A stretch of DNA of 15,000 nucleotides from Symbiodinium natans (lineage: Eukaryota; Sar; Dinophyceae; Suessiales; Symbiodiniaceae). This document shows positions 9,130-15,000 of this stretch, piece after piece; the first letter of the stretch is position 1; every line of letters starts with the position of its first letter. The position numbers and the translations under genes are program-made. The DNA lies in assembly GCA_905221605.1 (NCBI GenBank), contig CAJNDS010001946.1:250001-265000 (forward strand). Direction: 5' to 3'. Below the pieces are notes generated by a model that was not told the DNA's origin, searched no databases, and saw nothing but the letters and a program-made list of their open reading frames with translations.

Positions 9130-10002
9130 TCAACGCCTCATAGCCTGCCGGAAACCAAGCTGTTCACGCTCAACTTGCTTCAAAATGTCAAGCCCACGGG
9201 AAAAGTTCGCAAAGGACTGCCGAAGGTAAAGGAACACTCTGGTACTCCTAATGCTCTCTCCTTTCGCCAAGTCTTTGTTCAGGATTGGCTTGTCTTTCAC
9301 GAAACAAGCCTGCACTTCCGACGGTATCCTATCATCAAACAAGGCAATCCATGGCAAAAACACTTCAAGGTATTTAACCCATGCTTCGATCTCGGCACGC
9401 CGACCCTTGTTCATGCGTCCACCATCCAACATGGGCAACTTTGGCACATATGAGTCTGCCTTAGGATTCCTGATAGGAGCGCCGTTCCCATCATCAACCT
9501 CCATGGCATGGTCCACACTGTCACTGATGCTACTCAAGCTACCACCTCCTTTGCCTTTCTTCTCAGCACTTGTCCGGTCCTGGACCAGCTGCTGCACCAG
9601 CGACATCATTTGAGATATCTGCTGCTGCTGTTGCTGAACTGTCTGGACCAAAAGCTGGGATCCCAGGGCTGCCTGAACGGCAACGGGGTCCACTGCTGCA
9701 GGCGGTGGTGGCACCAAACCTGGTGGCGACATGGGTGAAGCCATTGCCGGTATGGGGGTGCCCATAGCAGTCGGAGAACCAACCACCGGGCTTCCTGTGG
9801 GATGCACTGCACCCGACAAGTTCGACATCGGGCTGAAAGCAACTCCACTACCGACAACGGGGTTCCTTGGTGGAACTGAGGAGTGTCTGGACCCTGAAGG
9901 TCTCTCATAGGGAGGCTCAGCCCCTCTCCTGCCTCTCTCACGAAGCATTCCGGGTTCACCCTCGCCTATGTGGTAGTACGATGGCCTTCCACGGCCCTCC
10001 AT
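9130..10002 (-). pseudogene. Copia gag N-terminal half
   Basis: The frame has an upstream GTG (10023), but the first ATG is at 10002-10000 and a stop lies just above the GTG, so I take 10002 as the start. The product begins MEGRGRPSYYHIGEGEP, with an Arg/Gly/Pro-rich head. A long Pro/Met/Gly stretch (AMASPMSPPGLVPPPPAAVD) and a Gln run (VQQQQQQIS) follow. The folded gag domain then begins (YVPKLPMLDGGRMNKGRRAEIEAWVKYLEVFLPWIALFDDRIP). This W-x-K-Y-L-E region just before the capsid-like helices is common in dinoflagellate copia gag. The frame ends at 9130 in the middle of the domain, and the continuation lies in the adjacent frame. The phase change sits at about 9130-9150. Confidence 0.75.
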
Positions 10003-10195
10003 ACCAAGACAACTCAAGCACACACCAAGTCAGCGTATTGGGCTCACTTTCTTTCTTTGCAACAGAGCTTCCGCTCCGCTACCACGTTAAAAACCCAAGA
10101 TGCCAAGCAAGGCACCAAGGATACAACCAAGCCAACTCACACAAGTCCAAACCAAGCAAGCAAGCCTAGACACTCGGACAACACTTCTGTTTTGG

Positions 10196-10259
10196 CTTGC
10201 CAGCTCGTCACTTGAGCCAAAGTGGAAAACGTATCACAGCTCTCCAACTTGCCAGCTCG
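10196..10259. repeat. 12-bp direct repeat flanking the spliced-leader relict
   Basis: CTTGCCAGCTCG occurs at 10196-10207 and again at 10248-10259, one copy on each side of the leader relict. The spacing is 52 bases. It could be a target-site-like duplication, a remnant of a tandem unit, or chance in a region of related words (CTTGCCAGC, CAAGCAAGC). Confidence 0.5.
10211..10231 (-). other. Relict dinoflagellate spliced-leader sequence
   Basis: Read on the minus strand, bases 10225 to 10211 are CCACTTTGGCTCAAG. The last 15 bases of the known DinoSL are CCATTTTGGCTCAAG, so 14 of 15 match, with 11 in a row. Over the full 21 bases about 16 match, the 5' part being worn. The orientation is the same as gag, and the site ends 208 nt upstream of the gag ATG. 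A match this good is expected by chance about once in several hundred windows of this size. I read it as the mark of a trans-spliced element mRNA that was copied back into DNA. This is inference. Confidence 0.6.
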
Positions 10260-10473
10260 GCTTAAAAGACCTCCAAAACACCCTCAAGTCACGAAACTCG
10301 ACGAGAGTGGTTCCCTATGAGGCAAAACGTTCCTGCACCACCAATCGTACTCAGGCTACTGGGAAAACTTCAAAAGCTGAGCAGACTCCAAGCTATGCAC
10401 ACAAAACTGCAAACTGCAAAACTCACCGTGTCGCACTCTCACAGGATGACGCACAGTTCTCGAACTTCTACAC

Positions 10474-10495
10474 GTTGGAAACGCTCGTTTCCAAC
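10474..10495. repeat. Near-perfect palindrome, 10-bp arms
   Basis: GTTGGAAACG at 10474-10483 is followed by CT and then its exact reverse complement CGTTTCCAAC at 10486-10495. A worn second copy lies at 10551-10570 (GTTGGGAACG CC CGTTTTCC). The transcript of either strand could form a tight hairpin. No T- or U-run follows, so I do not call it a terminator. Confidence 0.7.
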
Positions 10496-10630
10496 CATAG
10501 CTTTCTTAGTCTTCTTCGAGCTTTCTAAGGCTTGTTTTGTCTATTTAACCGTTGGGAACGCCCGTTTTCCTTCCGCAAGTACCTAGTTTCTTAGGGTTTC
10601 TTGCGCGCTTGTGCATAGCTTCGACGTAAG
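10486..10630. repeat. Dispersed direct repeat, copy 1
   Basis: This stretch shares an extended, gapped match with 12426-12538. Shared blocks include CGTTTCCAAC, GAGCTTTCT, AGGCTTGTTTTGT, TATTTAAC, TAGTTTCTTAG and the closing GAGCTTCGACGT/TAGCTTCGACGT. Copy 1 carries about 30 extra bases (10551-10580) that contain the second palindrome. The family is unknown to me and has no coding frame. Confidence 0.75.
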
Positions 10631-10953
10631 GTACTGTGAAGGCCCGTCCTGGCAAAGCCAGAATTGCTTGTGTTTTGCGGCCCTGAAAGCGAGGTCGCCC
10701 GATTTCAACTTTTCAACAGCGCCTGAGATGTTCCTTCCTAAGCCCTCCATCACCAACTCCTTGCAGTCGGAACGGTGCCAGTTGCCTTCTTTTTGGCAAA
10801 TTCTTGCCTTTTTTCTTTTGATTCCATTGACCTTTTCTTGACTGCTGGCTTAACTCCATTGTCTTGCTGCTTGCCTTCTTTCTAATTTCGCTGCTCCAAA
10901 AGCACCCTTTCAGTCCCTTAACCGCTCTTGCTCTTGGCCAGAACGGTGCCGGC

Positions 10954-11118
10954 AGACCCGTTGTGGCAGAACGTGTCGCCTTGCCTTGGTGGGACACGCG
11001 ATGCCAACGCTGCAAAGACGCTGATCGGCGCGCTTTCCTGGCCGTGTTGGACGCCCCGGAAGGGAGAGTGCTCGGACGCAAGGTCTGTAGCCAACATTCA
11101 AAGGGGTTATCCCTTTGA
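10954..11118 (+). CDS. Possible exon with a CX2C...CX2H zinc pattern
   Basis: Within a plus-strand frame (84 codons from an ATG at 10864) the last 55 codons are markedly more GC-rich than the flanking DNA and favour G or C at the third base. They encode WWDTRCQRCKDADRRAFLAV and then GRVLGRKVCSQHSK. The two Cys and the Cys/His pair (residues 47, 50, 75 and 78 of the frame) resemble a small zinc-ribbon or treble-clef unit. Upstream, a pyrimidine-rich run ends in TTGGCCAG at 10941, a possible 3' splice site. The minus strand is open here too, and I recognise no family, so it may be chance. Confidence 0.25.
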   Translation, partial: RPVVAERVALPWWDTRCQRCKDADRRAFLAVLDAPEGRVLGRKVCSQHSKGLSL

Positions 11119-11129
11119 GACTTAGCAGA

Positions 11130-12425
11130 GGGCTCTGGCTCTTTGGGGTATTGGTGGCAATACAGCTTAAACCAAAAGCTGTTAAGACTTTGCTTGGTGG
11201 AATTTTTCGATTGGGCAAGCAAATGGCCAACTCTGAACCCCTGCAGGTTGCAAATTATTTGCTGTTCCTGCGGACACTTTCCATAACAACCCCATCATCC
11301 CGGTTTGCCTTAAATTGCAAGAGCTTCAACTTCCTTGACCTCTCTACTCTTCTGGGCTGCACGACACCCCAACTCTCTTTTTCCCTTTTGTGCGCAAGTG
11401 ACGGTTGAAGATCCAACCAACCGATTTTTACGACCTGAGCGCAAAACCTTCATTACCAAAACATCCAACGCACCCATGAAGTTTGGCAAGCAAAAAAAGC
11501 TCTTATTAAGAAACGGCCGATTTAGACTTGGACAGTCAAAGAGTAAGAGAAAGCCATTGACTGCAAATCCGCAGAAGACCTGTGGTCCATCAGCCTCCGA
11601 CCAACAACCTTCAAGCTGCTGGAAGATGGCCGAGCACTGACAGAAGCCACAAAGCGCATTCGTTTAAAAACAACAGAGTATGCGAAAATGGACAAGACAA
11701 GCCTGTAAACCTTTTGCTCTGTGCTACTGATGTGTAAAGTGCCAAGTTTCCTGCCATGGCAAGCTACAGGACCCTGCTTACTGGCTCTTGTGGCCTGCCA
11801 GTTGTTTTGGGCTGCCCGATAACGATAGACAACGGAAAGGCACAACAACTGACTTGCAGTTAATGTGCCACCAGCAGTTAACCACTGGAAACGGATGGTG
11901 GCACCCCCAACCATGCAGAGGCCCAACCATGCCCGCCGAGAATGGTACGATGCTGCTACGGCGTACTGGGCCGCTTGCAATGGTTTGACAGTGACCAATT
12001 GCAGGTTACTTGGTCCAGCGTTTTTTCCAGCAATCTGTGCAGAAACTACATTAATGAGCCTGGTGCTGAGCGTGGGATCTGATGTTTTTTTTGCCTTTTG
12101 TCCAACATTCAAGCAGCTGGCATTTGCAGCATTGCATACAAGTCGCTTCCCTCTTGCAGCTCCATTTTGAAACTATACCAAATGCGGCCACGCAGCAAAG
12201 GCAACTTCCTCCTGGACCAACGTTTCAAACCAAATAAATCAAATTTGTTAAGAACGGTCTTTTGCGCAACTGATGTAAAGAGGCGTCCGCAAGCATACAG
12301 TTTGCTTTCCAGCGTCTGCTTGCAAGAAGAATCCATGTGCATCTCTGGATTGCATTTGGTGACAACATTGCAAGCTGCTTTCAGTTCTGCAACCAAAGAA
12401 AAGACTTGCTTGCCTGTCTGCCTTC
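11130..12425. other. No recognisable gene, low-complexity AT-richer DNA
   Basis: I see no domain, RNA gene or mobile-element protein here. The longest open frame (minus, 11522-12112, 196 codons) starts at a TTG, has no recognisable motif and is of a length that could arise by chance. Words such as GCTTGCTTG and CAAGCAAG recur. The sequence may be a decayed repeat or intergenic spacer. Confidence 0.5.
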
Positions 12426-12538
12426 CGTTTCCAACTCTAGCTTTTTCTCAGAGCTTTCTGAGGCTTGTTTTGTTTATTTAACTGTTAGTTTCTTAGTTTT
12501 CTTGCGCTTGTGCATTACGGAGAGCTTCGACGTCAGGC
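12426..12538. repeat. Dispersed direct repeat, copy 2
   Basis: Same orientation as copy 1 at 10486-10630, about 1.9 kb away. It lacks the second palindrome, so it preserves either the empty state or a deletion of it. It keeps only the right arm of the first palindrome (CGTTTCCAAC at 12426-12435). Sequence outside the repeat is unrelated. Confidence 0.75.
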
Positions 12539-12635
12539 ATTTGCAATTTGCTTGAACAAATTAGGTTTTTCCTGTTGGCTTCCGTGCTGTTGCAAGAAGA
12601 GCCGATTCTCAACTGGCCTCTGCAAACGCAATAAC

Positions 12636-12692
12636 AAGGCCATTGGGAGACCTGCGGGTTGCTTGGACGGTCTGCAACCAACCGAGCGGCAA
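12636..12692. repeat. Direct repeat, copy A
   Basis: The core GGGTTGCTTGGACGGTCTGC and the following CAACCAACCGAG, then GGCAA, recur at 12955-12991 with a single base changed over 37 bases. The match weakens but continues for about 20 bases upstream. The copies are 299 bases apart in the same orientation. Confidence 0.8.
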
Positions 12693-12934
12693 GCGTTAGG
12701 AGAGAAGTCTCCACAACTGCTCTGCCCTGCGCACCTTGAAACGCGGCACGCCTAGCACCTAGCAACAAGACACTTATGGTCTGCGCTGCACTAGTTTGGA
12801 CAGGGGAATTTAGGAGGCTCTAAACCGCACCTCTGTGCACCTTGAGCCTGTGCATTTATGGCTCCATACTGCTTGAGCATGACACGCACACTGCGAAGGC
12901 ATTGCGGGGGCCTCATGTGGAATTCCATGAAAGC

Positions 12935-12991
12935 AAAGCAATTGGAAGATCCCCGGGTTGCTTGGACGGTCTGCAACCAACCGAGTGGCAA
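12935..12991. repeat. Direct repeat, copy B
   Basis: Second copy of the unit at 12636-12692. It is joined directly to the next repeat (12992-13055), so the two may belong to one longer composite unit whose left part was duplicated to copy A and whose right part was duplicated to 13410. Confidence 0.8.
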
Positions 12992-13055
12992 TTCTGGCTT
13001 CCATCTGACGTCAGCACCCTACGCTAGCTGAGTAGGGTTATGTGCTGTGTTGTTG
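12992..13055. repeat. Direct repeat, unit C1
   Basis: The stretch TTCTGGCTTCCATCTGACGT, then CAGCACCC, ACGCT(A/G)GCTGAG and TTATGTGCTGTGTTG, recurs at 13410-13473 with scattered changes. A weaker third trace is at 13554-13582 (TTCTGGGTTCCAGTCCACGT then CAGC). No coding frame runs through it. Confidence 0.7.
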
Positions 13056-13238
13056 CTGCTTGCTGTGTGGCTTTATCAGCCATTGCACGCGTGAGAGCTG
13101 TGCTGCGCCAGCTCTTTGCCTGTTAATGCAAATAATTGTCACACCCAGCAGCAAGCCTGCCTTCGCGTCTCAACTCTTTGCAACATGGAGTGCGCTTTGC
13201 ACAATTGCCACGCCTCCTAGCTAGTGCAAGCCTTGCTG

Positions 13239-13358
13239 CCAGGTGCCCGCGCATGCACAGGCTCGCAGTGCACATGCCCGTCCGGGTCAGACGTGGCTGT
13301 AGGTGCTCGCGCGTCAAGCTCAAGATGCACAGGCCCTTCCGGGTCAGGCGTGCTTGCG
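13239..13358. repeat. Two imperfect tandem units of about 60 bp
   Basis: Each unit has AGGTGC(C/T)CGCGC, then GATGCACAGG or CATGCACAGG, then CCGGGTCAG(A/G)CGTG. The unit at 13299-13358 differs from the first by several substitutions and small gaps. GC content is high. No function is suggested. Confidence 0.6.
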
Positions 13359-13409
13359 CAGTGTGGGACTCCTATACGGGCAATCCGTATTGCCCTATGT
13401 GAACGCCAG

Positions 13410-13473
13410 TTCTAGCTCCCATCTTATGTCAGCACCCGACGCTGGCTGAGCAGGATAGTTATGTGCTGTGTTG
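13410..13473. repeat. Direct repeat, unit C2
   Basis: Second copy of the unit at 12992-13055, about 418 bases away. The best-kept parts are GTCAGCACCC and TTATGTGCTGTGTTG. The flanks differ. Confidence 0.7.
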
Positions 13474-13629
13474 ATACTGTAACTAGAATCCAACTATGCA
13501 GATCGGTGCATCGTGCGTTTTTGCTTGAGCTCATTTTTTTCGAGTTGCACACGAGTTCTGGGTTCCAGTCCACGTCAGCTGGAAGCAGCAGGAGGTTCAG
13601 TCGTGCGTCTGAAACTTGAGGTCCCTTGG

Positions 13630-13812
13630 GAGCAGCAGAGGGAAATCGCGGACCTGAAGCGTATCGGGTTTCAGGACCAACATGAAGTACCCGCGAGCAG
13701 CACAGAGAGAAATCTCGAGCCTGAAGCTTATTGACCTACGGGACCTGTGAGCAAGGCGGAGAGATATCACGAGCCTATCGGCTCTCATAGGACCTGAGCA
13801 GCAGAGATGTGT
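13630..13812. repeat. Degenerate tandem repeat starting GAGCA(G/A)
   Basis: Units start at 13630, 13695, 13749 and 13796. Each contains GAGCAGCA(G/C)AG or GAGCAAGGCGGAG, then AAATC(G/T)CG or ATATCACG, then GAGCCT/GACCTGAAGC and GGACCTGAG or similar. Unit lengths fall from 65 to 54 to 47 bases, so small deletions have accumulated. Confidence 0.55.
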
Positions 13813-13862
13813 ATCGTTTTGCGCAAACTGCCCATTTCTGTGACAGGTTTGCAGTCGCAAAA

Positions 13863-13935
13863 ATCGGCCGCTGCGCGGGGCAGTTAAGTGATCACAGTGT
13901 CTAAGTGTCTGGAAGATCGGCCGCTGCGCGGAGCA
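13863..13935. repeat. Pair of 20-bp direct repeats
   Basis: ATCGGCCGCTGCGCGGGGCA at 13863-13882 recurs at 13916-13935 with one G to A change. The spacing is 53 bases. The core CGGCCGCTGCGCGG is locally palindromic in part (CGGCCG). Confidence 0.75.
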
Positions 13936-13939
13936 ATGA

Positions 13940-14800
13940 AGATAGGTGTGCAACCCCACTCAGTGTCGGGCTTCTGAGTGATCGGTGCCGGCAGGTTCTT
14001 GTTTTCCTTGGTCTCACCTTGCTGGCCTTGTGTTGAGTTGTCTTGCAATAAGGGCCTCTGCGCTAGCGGTTGCTTCTTTGTAGCCACGACTTCTTTCACA
14101 CTCGCTGGCTTGTACAGTTTGGCTCTCAAAGTAGATGTCCTTTCATTGCCAAGACTTGCCCACTTGGCCGCTGATGTGGTAAAGGGGCGTCCGCTTTTCA
14201 AAAAAAAGGGCGGTCCGAAATTCGATCGAAGTAGCTCCGCTCCTGGTGGGCTCAGAGTGTCACCTGCGCTCTTGTCAATGTAAGCAGAAATAGTAATTGC
14301 CTAATTCCTGTTTACTTGCTTCAAAATGGCCGCAGTGATGTGCAAAAATCGCACGCTCCGCACACAACAATGGCTGCGCCACGCACCGTGCCTGTTTTTT
14401 GGTTTTCCAAGAAGTCGAGCCCAAACCCCAAGTGCTTGCCAAGTCCTTGCAGACAATGCGTGTGATGCGGGGTGAGGTGGATGCTGGGCGCCAATTGATG
14501 AGGCTTGCAACATCGCTGCAGTAACTCCGACGTGAAAACATTGACTCCGACGTGAAAACATCAAGTTCCACATCTTGAAAACCCCGCACGAAACTACAAA
14601 ACTCTTTCAGAACGCGCTCCCTTTCGAATGCACCTTGCAAGTGTTTGTGAGGTTAAGTCCAGTGTGGATGCAATTGCCCACAAACTTCGACGTCTCTGGA
14701 GGGTTCCAACTTCTTGCAACCCCCATCGGCGAAGCTCCTCGCAAGCCCTCTTTAGAAAAAATCGTAGACTCCTGCATGGCTTGACGGTCATTGATCCTCA
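13940..14800. other. No firm gene; one weak minus-strand open frame
   Basis: The only frame of note is on the minus strand at about 13884-14201 (ATG at 14201). It has a Lys/Gln-rich, plausible but unrecognised composition (KLYKPASVKEVVATKKQPLA). The opposite strand is open over much of the same region, and the frame runs into the repeat pair at 13863-13935. I do not call it a gene. Confidence 0.35.
14524..14562. repeat. Two tandem 20-bp units
   Basis: ACTCCGACGTGAAAACATTG is followed directly by ACTCCGACGTGAAAACATCA. The first 18 bases are identical. This is a simple recent duplication in otherwise featureless DNA. Confidence 0.8.
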
Positions 14801-14801
14801 G

Positions 14802-14861
14802 TACTACTACTAGGACTACTACTACTACTACTACTATTGCTATTATTATTCCTGCTACTAT

Positions 14862-14920
<59 letters not shown>

Positions 14921-15000
14921 TTACTACTAGTACTAGTACTAGTACGAGTACTAGTACTAGTACTAGTACTAGTACGAGTACTAGTACTAGTATTACTACT
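14802..15000. repeat. Microsatellite: (TAC)n changing to a TAGTAC hexamer repeat
   Basis: The array begins with interrupted TAC/CTA triplets, has a TAT-rich stretch at about 14836-14862, then a long pure (ACT)n run. From about 14925 it becomes a hexamer repeat TAGTAC with occasional GAGTAC. It continues to the window edge. The hexamer part is self-complementary (ACTAGT, GTAC) and can fold into cruciform-like hairpins. Confidence 0.9.

Larger units (their letters stand above)
6020..9133 (-). pseudogene. Copia gag C-terminus, zinc knuckle, protease and integrase N-terminus
   Basis: One 1037-codon open frame. Residues 1-110 continue the gag helical domain (FRSVQVELAKYGRLVAAFPD). Residues 132-180 are a Lys/Gly/Asp repeat. 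C207, C210, H215 and C220 form a CX2CX4HX4C knuckle (8474-8515) that binds RNA. Residues 292-378 hold 21-residue repeats. The protease active site DSGAS is at residues 414-418, and NLLSLGRL follows, as in copia proteases. From about residue 525 to 850 (7560-6590) the frame is Gly/Ala/Glu-rich, and a different frame looks like the true coding one. The frame then resumes a recognisable integrase: HREHVLRSHVPFNSSCEHC (zinc-binding His and Cys pairs) and EVQIDKFFYKGIWFLVLV, with the first catalytic Asp at 6203-6205. It stops at 6020 before a clear second Asp. The listed first codon is TTG. The real protein continues from the gag frame upstream. Confidence 0.85.
3340..10231 (-). mobile_element. Degenerate Ty1/copia-class retrotransposon
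   Basis: The order gag, CCHC knuckle, aspartic protease, integrase, RT, RNase H is that of Ty1/copia (Pseudoviridae-like) elements, with integrase before RT. All parts are on the minus strand. The frame changes near 9130, near 7560, near 6590, at about 6020, at about 5740 and near 4070, so the polyprotein cannot be made from this copy without frameshifting or editing. Within each segment there are no premature stops. That suggests a young copy hit by small indels, or indel errors in the assembly. I looked for long terminal repeats just below 3340 and above 10002 and saw no convincing pair, primer-binding site or target-site duplication. The right limit is set at the spliced-leader relict and is uncertain. 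Confidence 0.85.

Noticed and set aside
7933-9229. Plus-strand open frames of 179 and 246 codons over gag
   Set aside because: They mirror the 63-bp and 12-bp repeats of gag on the opposite strand; the repeated codons keep both strands open. Gag, with its zinc knuckle, is clearly the real reading.
10189-10200. Second leader-like word TTTTGGCTTGCC on the plus strand
   Set aside because: Only eight bases agree with DinoSL, it points away from gag, and it may just be the other arm of a short inverted repeat with the relict.
10713-11222. 169-codon minus-strand open frame opposite the zinc-pattern candidate
   Set aside because: It starts at TTG and the product is Lys/Ser/Gln-rich without motif. 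The plus-strand reading has the better codon-position bias, though neither is proven.
11522-12112. 196-codon minus-strand open frame
   Set aside because: It starts at TTG, has no recognisable motif, and in several kb of moderate GC an open run of this length can arise by chance.
12838-12858. GGCTCAAG on the minus strand as another leader relict
   Set aside because: Only the last eight bases of DinoSL match, which is expected by chance several times in a region this size.
1-15000. tRNA, rRNA, CRISPR array, bacterial operon signals
   Set aside because: I scanned for the tRNA T-loop box, evenly spaced short repeats with unique spacers, and ribosome-binding sites before frames, and saw none that hold up. 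The tandem repeats found have no spacers of constant length.

Overview
The window looks like nuclear DNA of a dinoflagellate, probably of the Symbiodiniaceae type. Three things point there. The first is a degenerate Ty1/copia-class retrotransposon with RVT_2 reverse transcriptase and RNase H. The second is a stretch at 10211-10231 that matches the 3' part of the dinoflagellate trans-spliced leader (DinoSL), lying upstream of gag on the same strand. The third is that every recognisable coding block between 1 and 10.2 kb is on the minus strand, as in dinoflagellate one-way gene arrays. The assignment rests on pattern recognition, not on a database search.

Layout, read along the minus strand from right to left. 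About 10.26-15 kb is gene-poor and repeat-rich: dispersed direct repeats, short tandem arrays, a near-perfect palindrome, and a long trinucleotide/hexanucleotide microsatellite at the right edge. One GC-rich plus-strand open frame near 10.95-11.12 kb, with a CX2C...CX2H pattern, might be an exon. From 10.23 to 3.34 kb lies the copia element in the order DinoSL relict, leader, gag, zinc knuckle, protease, basic proline-rich linker, integrase, reverse transcriptase, RNase H. Its reading frame breaks at about six places, yet each segment between breaks is free of stops. I could not find a pair of long terminal repeats at the expected places.

Below the element, a pyrimidine-rich tract ending in a good AG acceptor (3174-3335) leads into an unrecognised gene. 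This consists of a short 5' segment with an ATG in a good context (3074) and then an 881-codon Cys/His-rich open frame (238-2883). A 47-nt GT...AG intron or a simple frameshift could connect the two. A further basic open frame begins at 198 in the same reading frame, after two UAG codons, and runs off the left edge.

The retroelement parts would have worked together as one polyprotein: gag to package RNA, protease to cleave, integrase to insert, and RT/RNase H to copy. This copy is probably not functional as written. The relation of the 881-codon frame and the 198..1 frame to each other, or to a mobile element, is unknown.
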